A stretch of 64,000 bases of DNA from Austropuccinia psidii (lineage: Eukaryota; Basidiomycota; Pucciniomycetes; Pucciniales; Sphaerophragmiaceae): NCBI GenBank assembly GCA_023105745.1, contig JALGQZ010000018.1, forward strand, positions 18,609,773 through 18,673,772, given 5' to 3'. The notes under the pieces are model-generated. The model had not been told where the DNA came from. It worked only from the letters and a program-made list of their open reading frames with translations, and ran no database searches. Shown piece after piece: positions 48,439 through 58,584 of the stretch. Made by a program: the position numbers and the translations under genes. The stretch's first letter is position 1. Each line of letters opens with the position of its first letter.

Positions 48439-51400
48439 AAGAACAACAAAAGACCACTATTGGACTTGAAAATGTTAATAAGGACAATATTGTGTCTTTA
48501 ATGCAAATTTGTGCAAGAATTGCATCTAAAGTTACTTTGCTCAATCAACCAGATGAAAATTCAATTTCTTTTATAACTGGACAGTTAAGAGAATTGAAAT
48601 TACAAGTTCAAAACTTGGAAAATTCAACTGGTCACAATGCAGCTCTTTTACTAGAACAATTGGAAAAAAGTGATAAAGCAAGACTTGAATTGAAAGAAGA
48701 CATTCAATCAAGTATTAATAATATATCACTTAAGAATGAATTTCCAAGGAAATCCACACCAATTCTTGACAGAAATGTGCTTAATGATTTACATCATACC
48801 ATTTCAAGTAATGAGGTGGAAACTGCTTGCAATTTCAAAGACATTCCAAAATTAGAGGAATGGCCAACCTTCAATGGTGAAGGAGAATCTAATCATATGG
48901 AATTTATGGAAACAATTGATATGTTCAAAGAAGACCTTAGCATACCAGATGAATACATAAGTGCCAGATTACACTCATTATTTACCAGATCAGCAAAGAA
49001 ATGGTATTACAAAATGAGACAAGACCATGGTAAACATTCTTGGCCTTGGTGGAAAGAACAATTTATTTCCAAATGGGCTAATGATTCCTGGAGATTTAGA
49101 ATGGAAAATTATTTTGAAGAAGCCATTTTTAATATTGAGAGGGACAGGCCCATGTCTTGGTTTCTTAAACAGAAGGACAGATTAACTGCCCTTCATCCTG
49201 ATATGTCTGAAACAATGGTACATAAAAGGATATTAAGAAAGTGTGGTGGTGACCTTGAGCATGCTATGAGAAGCAGATGTATTTAGCCTTGCTCTACAGA
49301 AGATTATATCAATGCTATGGAGGACATCACTACTAGAACAAAAATTGGAAGAAATTGGTCCAAATACCCAATAGACAATAAGACTAATGGGAAACCGATT
49401 TCAAAGCCAAATAAGCCACAAGACAGACTTCCTTTTCAATGTCACAAATGTGGAAGTACATCTCATTTAGCTAACACTTGTCCAAAAAAGACAAGAATAG
49501 ATGAGATAAATGTTGAAAAAGTGGAAGACACAAAAGAACCAACTGATGTATCTTTACATGAAAGTGATTCTGAGACTTCAGAAGAAGAAGAAGTACCAGA
49601 GGAGCTGAGTATAGAAAACATTAATGTTTCTTTTGAAGTCACTGAGGTACACACTCATTTACCACAGTATAGTGATGAATGTATGGATTTCATACATGTG
49701 CAAGATGCTAAAATGCAGAAAACCAAACCTGCCAGAGGTAAAGGTTATACAGCTGGTTCATCTTGTATCACTAATATTGTGATAAACAACACAGAAGCCA
49801 AGATACACCTTGACTCAGGTGCTTTTTGCACTTGTGTTGGAAAAGATTACCTTGAAAAAGCTTTTACCAATTGGCAAGACAAATCAATGCCAATTGAAGG
49901 TATAACATTCAGCAGTGCTAGCCAAAATATGCACCCTTTGGGTATATTTGTGGCAGCAATCATATTTCCTCATCCTGCAGGAAGTATAAGATTGAAAGTT
50001 GAAATTGTTGTCATGAATAATTGTACTTCACAACACTTTATACGTGGGAATGATTATCTCAATATTTATGGTAATGATATTAATAATCATAAAGACAGAT
50101 ATTTCACTATAGGGGAAAATAAAAGACAAAAATTTGCTTTTCCTCTAGAAAAAAGAGAAATTACTGTCATTAAACAAGTAAAAAATGTTAATAAGGAAAA
50201 ATTTGTGTCAGGTCAATTGATTGAAGCACAAATTAGTCCTGAATTAACACTGGAAATGAAGGAAGGTCTTATTGAAATTTTATTTCAATACAGGGAAGCC
50301 TTTGCTTCAGATAATGAACCATTTGGGGCTATAAAAGGCCATGAAGTGGACATTATGCCTAATTTTGAAAGGCCTTATCCGCCACTATTAAGAAGAGCAT
50401 CTTACCCAGCTAGCCCCAGGGCTAGAGAAGCATTAGAACATCATATTAATGAACCAATGAAATTGGGGGTTCTTAGAAAAGTTGGAAACAATGAGGAGGT
50501 AGAAGTCACAACTCCAGTAGTCATTACTTGGCATAATGATAAGTCAAGGATGGTTGGTGATTTTAGAGAACTGGATACCTATACTATTCCAGACAGGTAT
50601 CCAATCCCTAGAATTCATGAGACTTTGACTCAATTATCCAAAGCAAGATTCATTACTTCCATGGATGCTCTAAAAGGCTTTCATCAGAATTTTTTGACAC
50701 CTCATGCTAGGAAATTATTGAAAATAATTGCTCATTAAGGGTTTTCTGAGTATTTGAGAATGCCTTTTGGTATTAAAAGTGCACCCTCTCATTATCAGAG
50801 AATGATGAATACAATCTTCCCACATAAATTGTCAGAAGGATGGTTAATCATTTATATTGATGACATTATCATTTTTTCAGAAACATGGCAATTACATTTA
50901 GAGAGACTTTCATTAGTACTTAAGAAAATTCTTCAAGTGAACATGAAAACGTCTCTTAAAAAATGTAATTTTGGGTTTCATGAGTTAAAAGCTCTAGGAC
51001 ATGTAGTCTCAGGACTGAGCCTTGGTGTTGACAAAAACAAAGTGGCTGCAGTTTTACTGAAGCAAATTCCCTAGAACAAAAAAGAAATGATGTCTTTTTT
51101 AGGGTTTGCCAGTTATTACAGACAGCACCTTAAAGATTTTGCTATCCATGCCAGATCATTATACAGAATTTGTGATCAACAAACTGTTTTTGAAATGACA
51201 CAGGAGAGGATTCAAGCATATGAGAAAATCAAGTATGCCTTGACCAATGCACCATTATTATTGACGCCAGACTGGAATATTCCTTTCAAGCTGTATATTG
51301 ATGCATGTGGTGAAGGTTTAGGAGCTGCTCTTCATCAGGTTCAAATTGCCAATGACAAACCTTATGAAGGTCCAATTTGTTTTATTTCAAGACAAATTAA

Positions 51401-53309
51401 ACCTACTGAGGCCAGATATGGAGCTAGCCAGATGGAGTGCCTTTGCCTTGTTTGGGCTTTGGAAAAACTTCATTACTATCTTGATGGTAGTGTGTTTGAA
51501 GTAATTACTGATTGTAATGCAGTAAAATCACTTCTTAACATGAAAACTCCAAACAGACACATGTTAAGATGGCAGATTGCTATACAGGAGTATAGAGGCA
51601 ATATGAACATAGTACATAAAGCTGGAAATATTCATAAGAACTCTGATGGCTTAAGTATATGGGCATTACCAAATACACCTGATAACCCTGCCTATGTTCC
51701 TACAAGTGCAGAACCTCAAATTCCAATTGAAGGAATTAATATCATGGATGTTGGAACAGAATTCTTTGAAGAAGTTAGAGAAAGCTATAAGCAAGATAAG
51801 AATTGTCATATTCTTACTGCTCTACTTGACAAAGATTGAAAAGATGTAGCCTTGGCTAATTCTCTGAATGATATTTGGAAAACATCTTATGATAATGGGA
51901 GATTCCATTTTTTTGATGGTATACTATATAATAGATCTAAACACACATGTGTCATGGTCCTATGTAGTAGAATGTTAATTAACAGCATACTACTAGAATG
52001 CCATGATACCATATATTCTGGACATCTGTCTGAAGACAGAACTATGGAAAGAATTAAGACATGTGCCTGGCGGCCATCTTGGAGAAAAGATGTCATTGAG
52101 TACTGTCACAGTTGTGATAGATGCCAGAAAGCCAATAAAGCTACTGGTAAAAGATTTGGTTTAATGATCCATATTCAAGAATCAAGTACCCCATGGGAAG
52201 TGGTTCACATGGATTGGGTAACTGCCTCACCACCTGGAGGTGATAAAAGTTAAAATGCATGTCCTGTTATTGTGGCCAGATATAGAAAAACACCAATCTT
52301 TTCACCATGTCACAAAGATGACACAGCTATGGATACAGCTCTTTTGATCTGGAATAGAGTAATATCCCATACTGGTCTCTTTAAAAACATTATTAGTGAC
52401 AGAGACCCAAAATTTACATCAGCCTTATGGAAAAATTTACATAAGCTTTTGGGTACAAGACTATCATTCTCAACAGCCTACCATCCACAAACAGATGGGC
52501 TAGCAGAAAGAATGATTCAAACCCTTGAGGACATGATCAGAACATTTTGTGCTTATGGCCTGGAGTTTAAAGATTCTGATGGCTTTACCCATTATTGGTG
52601 TACTCTTATACCAGAATTGGAATTAGCTTACAAGACCTCCATCCATGCTTCAACTGGCAAAACTTCTGCAATGTTGGAAAAAGGATGGAACCCCAAACTT
52701 CCAATTGATAATTTTAAAAAGGATCTGATTGATATTCATCCAACTGCTTCAAGCTTTAAGTTATTCCTTGATAAAGTGAGACATCATGCAAATCAAAGCA
52801 TGAATGATGCCTTTGAATATGCTAAACAGAAATGGGATAAAAGTCATAAGACCCCAGAATTCAAATTAGGGGACTTAATACTAGTTTCAACCTTGAACTT
52901 TAATAACATTAAAGGCCCAAAGAAATTAAAAGATTCCTTTGAAGGACCATTTATTATTAAAGCCCTTCATGGGACAAATGCAGTACAGGTAGAACTGTCA
53001 GGAGAACTGGAAAACAAACATCCAGCTTTCCCCGTCAGTCTAGTAAAGCATTACACTTCAAGTGATAAGGAATTATTTCCTTTGAGAAATAAAATGCCCT
53101 TAGAAGTACCCCCACTAGATCAAAGTGAGGAGAAAAAGGTACTAAAAGTCTTGAAAGAAAGAAGACTTAGGGGTAAAAATGAAAGAGAATACTTAGTCAG
53201 GTATAAAAATCCACAACATGAAGATGAATGGATTGTAGAAAGCAAAATACCTGATTGCCAAAAGTTTCTCAGAAGATTCAGACATGAGAAAAGACCAATT
53301 TCTCAATAG
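48435..53309 (+). pseudogene. Gypsy gag C-terminal part and pol polyprotein with five in-frame stops
   Basis: One continuous frame, broken only by stop codons at 49284, 50736, 51072, 51837 and 52251, up to the final stop at 53307. Domains in order: gag capsid region (PTFNGEGESNHMEFMETIDM, near 48870; WWKEQFISKW); CCHC zinc knuckle CHKCGSTSHLANTC at about 49440; aspartic protease with DSG at 49812; reverse transcriptase with YIDD at 50853-50864; RNase H ([39 protein letters not shown]); integrase HHCC finger at about 51980-52140 and catalytic D 52212, D 52398, E 52506; then a chromodomain-like end (REYLVRYKNPQHEDEWIVES) at 53190-53290. All catalytic residues are kept, but the stops prevent a full product unless read through. 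Confidence 0.95.
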
Positions 53310-53374
53310 AAAGTTTGAATTACGTGCTTTACATACTTAGAAAAGTATAGGTAGAGAGGTTGGATAGTGGATTG

Positions 53375-53399
53375 TACCCCCCCAAACAACATGGGGGTA
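53375..53399. other. Hairpin between pol and the 3' LTR
   Basis: TACCCCC at 53375-53381 pairs with GGGGGTA at 53393-53399 across an 11-base loop. It is GC-rich in an AT-rich setting. A role in RNA structure or 3' end formation is only a guess. Confidence 0.4.
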
Positions 53400-53436
53400 T
53401 ACTACAAAGGAAAAATTGTGGTACAATTTTTTTTTT

Positions 53437-53448
53437 GGTGGTAGGGAA
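53437..53448 (+). other. Polypurine-tract candidate
   Basis: GGTGGTAGGGAA directly abuts the 3' LTR start (TGTGAGG), preceded by a T-rich run. This is the position of the plus-strand primer in LTR retrotransposons, although two T residues interrupt it. Confidence 0.55.
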
Positions 53449-55308
53449 TGTGAGGCTGTGAGGTATGTATAACATACCCATAAGGCCACAAATAACTTTA
53501 TAAACAGTTAAAATTGTCTTCAACGGACTTTTTGATTGAATTTAAAATAAAAAATAACAAAAAATAAGTATAAATTTTTTTTGGATAAACAAAGTTACAA
53601 ATATTATGTCACTCTTGGATTCTACACCAAAAGTAACCTAGGGTGTATCCATAAGGTGTTATACCCAAAAACACTTATTTCTTATGAATTAGAAGATTTA
53701 AGAATCTCACAGTACTAATGTAGCTTTTTTAACATTTTTTAAAAGTGTTGAATTTAAGCTTATATAAGCTTAAATTTAAAGTTGCATAAGGTTTATGCAA
53801 ACTTACCAAAATTTTAGTTAAAATTGAGGTGTGGTGTATATTTACTGAATTGGCTAAGGATTTGCCATACAGAATGTAAATCCTGCGTGAGCTCAATTTA
53901 AAAGGGTTGAAGGCCATAGTATGGCTTTAAATAAATAAAAGGGCAAAATCCACATAAAAAGGTGGGACAAAGGAAAAAGACCAAATAGAGCTGGGGTACC
54001 CAACTTTTTGGATCTGAAAGAATTCAATTAAGGTTGTCCACCTGTATTGGAGGATTTTCAACCTTATTTAAACTTTAAGATTAGACTTTGATCCAAAATT
54101 AAAGTTTGAACTGGTTTTATCCCAGAGTAGACAGGAAGCTCAAGCTGCCAGAGGGTAAATCCCAATATGCAGGCTTGAATTCAAGGTTTTAAGAACTGTC
54201 AAAGCTTAATTCAGCTTAAGAAGTTTAAATAAGCTTAAGACTTTAAGGTTTCAAGCATTAAAACCTTATCAAAACTTAAGGTTTGGTGTGTATTGCTATT
54301 ATATGTGGAAAATTAGCAATAACTTCAAAAATTCATTAAAAATCCAATTCCTAATGGATTTGATTGAACATTTCACACAGATTACAATTTAATATTATCT
54401 ATATATAAATAAAATTTTAGGTATCTTTTATAAATAAATTTCCTGGGTAATTAGCCTGGAAATTTCCTCTTTTAATTAAAGCTCAAAGAAAATTCTAATT
54501 TCTTCAAAAATTAATTAAAAATTGAGTTTAAGAGATTTCTGCTTGAAAATATATTTTTAACTTTTTCATGTGATGAAATGTAATATAAATAACTTTATTT
54601 ATATTAAAAACTTAAAATAATTAGCTTAAATGAGGATTAAAGCTACATGGAGTTAGGAATAACCCTGTTAACTTTAACTTGGAATTAAAATTAAGTTACC
54701 TTAAGTTAAGAGCTTCATTTTTAAGCATGGTTGTTCAGTTTTCACCTGAGCACACCCTCTATATCCATTATGAATCATGAGAGCTGCTCTGAGGACATAA
54801 AATAACTCATAATTATCATTTAATATAATAACTGTTGTTGTTTGACTTGTTGTATTAAATAAATATTATAAGTAAGTTTTCTTTAAAGTTCTATATCTTT
54901 TTTATCTAGTATTAGTTTTTTTATATAGAATTTTTATTCTATAAGAATTATTTCTGCACAGTGTGTGTTTAATTCCTTTATAAATAATATTTATATTATT
55001 TATAAGTGGTTAATATTCATATTTTCCACATGTAATTGTCTCATTAAGAGCTTTACACTTCTTATTGTTATAACTGTCAGTTACTATAAGAATAATAGAA
55101 TAATTCTAATTTATTATAATTATTATTTTTGTTATTATTATATTTTTATAATAATAATTAAACTCTTTTTTTATATATAATTATTTTAAATAATTCTATT
55201 TAGACTTGTGGTTGTAATATTTCATTATATTATATATTTCTACTGAGTACAGTCATAGTACTCTTGATTTTGCTACTGTTATCAAGAGTTTCATAGACAA
55301 ACCTTACA
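53449..55308 (+). repeat. 3' LTR (1860 bp, internally deleted)
   Basis: Pairs with 44686-46854, starting TGTGAGGCTGTGAGG and ending CAAACCTTACA. Near 54803 it jumps from GAGGACATAAAA to TAATTATCATTTAATA, lacking about 330 bases of the 5' LTR. A small AT-rich expansion at about 55130-55155 is present only here. The edge palindrome is at 53462-53478. Confidence 0.95.
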
Positions 55309-55313
55309 GTGGG
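55309..55313. other. Right target-site duplication of the gypsy element
   Basis: GTGGG directly after the LTR end CTTACA. Unit B sequence then resumes with GGTAAAAGTCTCTGATGAG, matching unit A at 27341. Confidence 0.9.
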
Positions 55314-55649
55314 GGTAAAAGTCTCTGATGAGAAGAAACTCTTATTCCGTAAATTACATATATACTTATTAGTATGTAGCCACACCAGCTCCACTATATT
55401 TTTTCCCTCTGAAAGTCTTTTAGAAATTTTAATGAGTGATAAAGCCCCTTTCCCTGAGCTTGTTCTCCAGTCATCTGAGCATTGCATCAAACCGCAAACC
55501 CCTGCCACACATAATGCAGCTAATATACAATAGCAAATTTGATTTATTCCAAGATTCCTGTGATATGCCAAAAGATCTTTGATGGCCTTTTGAGCTTGTG
55601 AGTTCCCCTTTCATTCCATAGACTTTGTCCTTTGTATGTGCACATACCA

Positions 55650-57230
55650 TGTTTTATGCAATTATAAAGTGTATAACTGTATCCATTAGATCCTCCAAGT
55701 TCTTGTGCGGCTTTGTTGATATCTCAATGTCAGCCCTGCCACCTTCAATGCTAAGTTGTGTTGCAAATTGCTTTGATTTACTCAAGCAGGAGGCAAGGTA
55801 TTCAACCACACCCCATTTGAGTCCAAGAGTATTGGTCAAACTTGTTGTTGGTGCCACATATGGTTTGGGTGAAATCACATTGTATGAAACTAAACTAATG
55901 GATTCAAACATAACATTTTCCCAAAAATGCTTAATTGAATTGAAGGGGTAAATAAGTCTGTGAACCATTTTGAAAAATGAGTGTTCAGAATTTGGAAGAT
56001 TATCTGGAGGTTTATCCTATTCCTTCATCAATTTGAGATTCCAAATGTTATTATTAAAAAATGCTTCTGTTTCTGTTTCCTTGAAAAAATCTAAACCTAT
56101 ATATTGCAATTTATATTGCATGAGTTATCAGCCAAATCATAATGTATCATTCACAAAGATATAAATCACCTGAAATGTCAAGCTCCTCAATCCACGCCAA
56201 GATTTTAAGCTCTTGGTTACTGATTACCTTAATACCAACAGGCAGGAATGTATCAGCATCATCTGTTGGTAAATTGTCCCATTGATTTTTGTAAATACTA
56301 TTGATATTATCAAGCCCCCTTTTCCATGATTCTTGAGTAATATTGGAATGATAATTCAAAATTTCTCCAAACTCTTCAATACAGGATACAAATATTCCTT
56401 CAAAATTTGTGGAGGAGGAAACTTTGGGCTCAGGCTCCGGTATTATATAAGTCATATCTTGACCCATTGTATCATGTTTAATTGTCTCCCTTTCTTGAAA
56501 TGCTTAAATATTTGGAGGAGAGGCAGGAGGGGTTTCATCATGGATTGTTTCATTGAGTATGGGGGGCTTTCAGTATGTGGAGTTTCATTATCAATATGGT
56601 CCACTTCAAAATTGATCACATCATCACCTTGATCCTGGGAACCTTTTGTGGCTTCAAAGGTATGGCATTTTTTGTTGGTTTTTTTGGTGGCATTTATATT
56701 TTGTCTTTTTCTTAAGCCTTTTCCTGGAGCTTCAATTACCACTTGAGATCCTCCCACCTCCACACCTGCCCATATATAGTAAGCAACCATTTTCAACATT
56801 TTCATATTCTATTAGTAATGGACTTACGGTTCAAATCCATTTTTAGGAGGCTCATTACTTCAACAATTTTTGACATACATAATCAGTAATTTTACTATCA
56901 TTTTTAATTTTCTCCAGCCTGGGGATTGTTTGAGTTATTTTTGAGACAAATTTCTCCTTGAATATAATTCCAACCCCACCACTGAAAATTATGTCATCTT
57001 GCCCAGCCTCTTCTGTTGGTGCACAAGGTTCAACAATCTTTTCCTTCTCATAGCTTTTAAAATTTGGTTTCTGAAAGCTTGGAGGCTGAGCTCAAATAAA
57101 GGCTATGACAAAACTATCAAGTTTGGAGAGATTACAAATATTCAAGATGAATCTATGCTCACATTCTGGAAGAACTGGTGGATCTGGATTACTTTAATGT
57201 GCCATGCTCTCTACTTCAATGCCTAATTTA
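55650..57230 (-). pseudogene. Unrecognised gene remnant, unit B copy
   Basis: Minus-strand segments in order: 56805-56452, with a basic stretch GKGLRKRQNINATKKTNKK and then an acidic one (VDHIDNETPHTESP); 56467-56147 (IIPEPEPKVSSS, then QELKILAWIEELDISGDL); and 55968-55654 (FWENVMFESISLVSYNVI, YVAPTTSLTNTLGLKWG, KNLEDLMDTVIH). Homology to unit A (27639-28335) and, for the N-terminal part, unit C (58605-59600) shows it was a real gene. The basic and acidic low-complexity start would suit a nuclear protein. I do not recognise the family. It may be separate from, or the N-terminal portion of, the dioxygenase gene that follows it on the same strand. Confidence 0.5.
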
Positions 57231-58576
57231 TGAATAATGACTATATCAGATATTTCACTTCCACTCTCTGGGGCTGAAATTCTCAGTTCATTGAATTCAT
57301 TTGAATTTCCTGGGGGTTGCTGCAGTGGTTGGGGCATAGCAGAGGGAATTTCTTTAGTAAAGATATGGTGATGAGTTGATGGATAACTTGATTTAAATTT
57401 TTTGAATAAAAAGATTAAAATTGACTAAAAAAGGTGGGAGTTCTGAAAGTGGTGGAAGTAAAATAAGTTTAAGATATCAATTATTGATTCTTTTTTTATA
57501 ATATCAATATTGGAGAATTTTGGAAAGTTTGAAAGAAGTTAAATATGAATTTAAATAAGTTCAATAGTTAGTGCATTTTCTAGAAAAAAGACATTTTAAA
57601 ACCACAAGCTGACCACAAGAAACCTGTCCATCAACAGCCTTGGAACCTTCCATCAATATCTATCAAACTTGTATTGCATTTGCAAAATATGATTCATTGT
57701 GAAATTGAAGGAGGTAATGTGTTTCAAATTATTTAATCTAATTCAAATGAGATCACTTCCCTCTGAGAAAGTGAATAAAGGTGACTAGTGGGAAACCTAC
57801 TCAAGTCAACTTTTGAACTATTCAAGACTCATGAGGTAAGGACTAAGCAAGGTGTTCCATTTTAATGATATGAAATAAAATATTTCTGTTGCAGAAACAG
57901 AAGACACAATTCTGCTCTTCAATAGTCCACTTATTAGGTTTTAATTTGTGAGTCTCATGATTTAAACCCTAACCACAACATTGTGAATATCCCCATTAAT
58001 TTTCCCCCAGAAGCTTTTAGCAGAGAAGGCCACTCAGCAGTTTTCTGTGATAGGGTTCATCATGTATACCAACAAGCCACTGTACCCTATGGATCTAATA
58101 CATGAGCGTAAGGAGGGTAAGTGGTGGGGGTGAGGGCAGTGTTGGAGGTATATCCTGAGGGCACAGACGGAGCATTATCATGTTAAGCGGAGGGGGTGAT
58201 GGCAGCTGCAGGAGTGTAAGCATGTTAAGGATTGGAGAGGGTTAGGTAGAGATTCAGAAACCAATTCATGCATGAGAGTAGGCATGGTAAAGGGGTATGA
58301 TGATCAGGCAGTGGGGCAGAAGTTGTCTCATGCCAAACTGCTGCCTTTCACCATGAGTTGTAACTACCTGAACCTTGCCAATGGTGTTGATATGGGTTTT
58401 GGCTTTTAGTGACATACTTATGTGACACATGTGACAATTGAAGCTGTCTTGATGCAGACGTGATGTGACCCATTAAATCCAGTGACTATCATACGAAACT
58501 AATGCAATTGAAGCAAGATTTTATACTGACAGCAAGGGGACATGAAGTCAATTTCCACCAATTGATGTGACATTGG
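57231..58576. other. Right non-coding end of unit B
   Basis: No gene is seen. The stretch is paralogous to about 59600-61041 of unit C. The final 200 bases are dense in TGAC/GTCA words (58421 onward) and finish with the Tnp2-like terminal blocks at 58539-58552 and 58560-58576. Confidence 0.6.
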
Positions 58577-58584
58577 CCCTGTTG

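Larger units (their letters stand above)
44686..55308 (+). mobile_element. Full-length Ty3/gypsy (chromodomain-type) LTR retrotransposon, 10.6 kb
   Basis: Flanked by GTGGG target duplications and bounded by LTRs that begin TGTGAG and end CTTACA. Internal order is primer site, gag, protease, reverse transcriptase, RNase H, integrase, chromodomain-like tail, purine tract. The order RT-RH-IN marks it as Ty3/gypsy, and the C-terminal chromodomain places it near the chromoviruses. Gag-pol carries seven in-frame stops and one frameshift, and the 3' LTR has a deletion, so it is not autonomous now. The gag-pol sequence resembles an abundant rust retrotransposon family I recognise from Austropuccinia psidii. 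It inserted into unit B after the A/B duplication, because unit A has the empty site. Confidence 0.95.
34805..58576. repeat. Unit B of the duplicated multi-gene block, interrupted by a gypsy element
   Basis: Paralogue of unit A (see 17160-28335) plus 2.2 kb of right-hand sequence that A lacks. Without the 10.6-kb insertion it is about 13.1 kb. It carries a helicase (-), an unrecognised gene (+), a dioxygenase (-), another unrecognised gene (-) and a non-coding right end. The right end finishes with GACATGAAGTCAAT at 58539-58552 and AATTGATGTGACATTGG at 58560-58576, matching the end of the Tnp2 element at 1116-1153. A direct copy of its last 2.2-2.4 kb follows immediately (unit C). Confidence 0.8.

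Noticed and set aside
49284..52253. Programmed stop readthrough across pol
   Set aside because: Five different stop codons at unrelated places do not resemble a single recoding site; decay is simpler.
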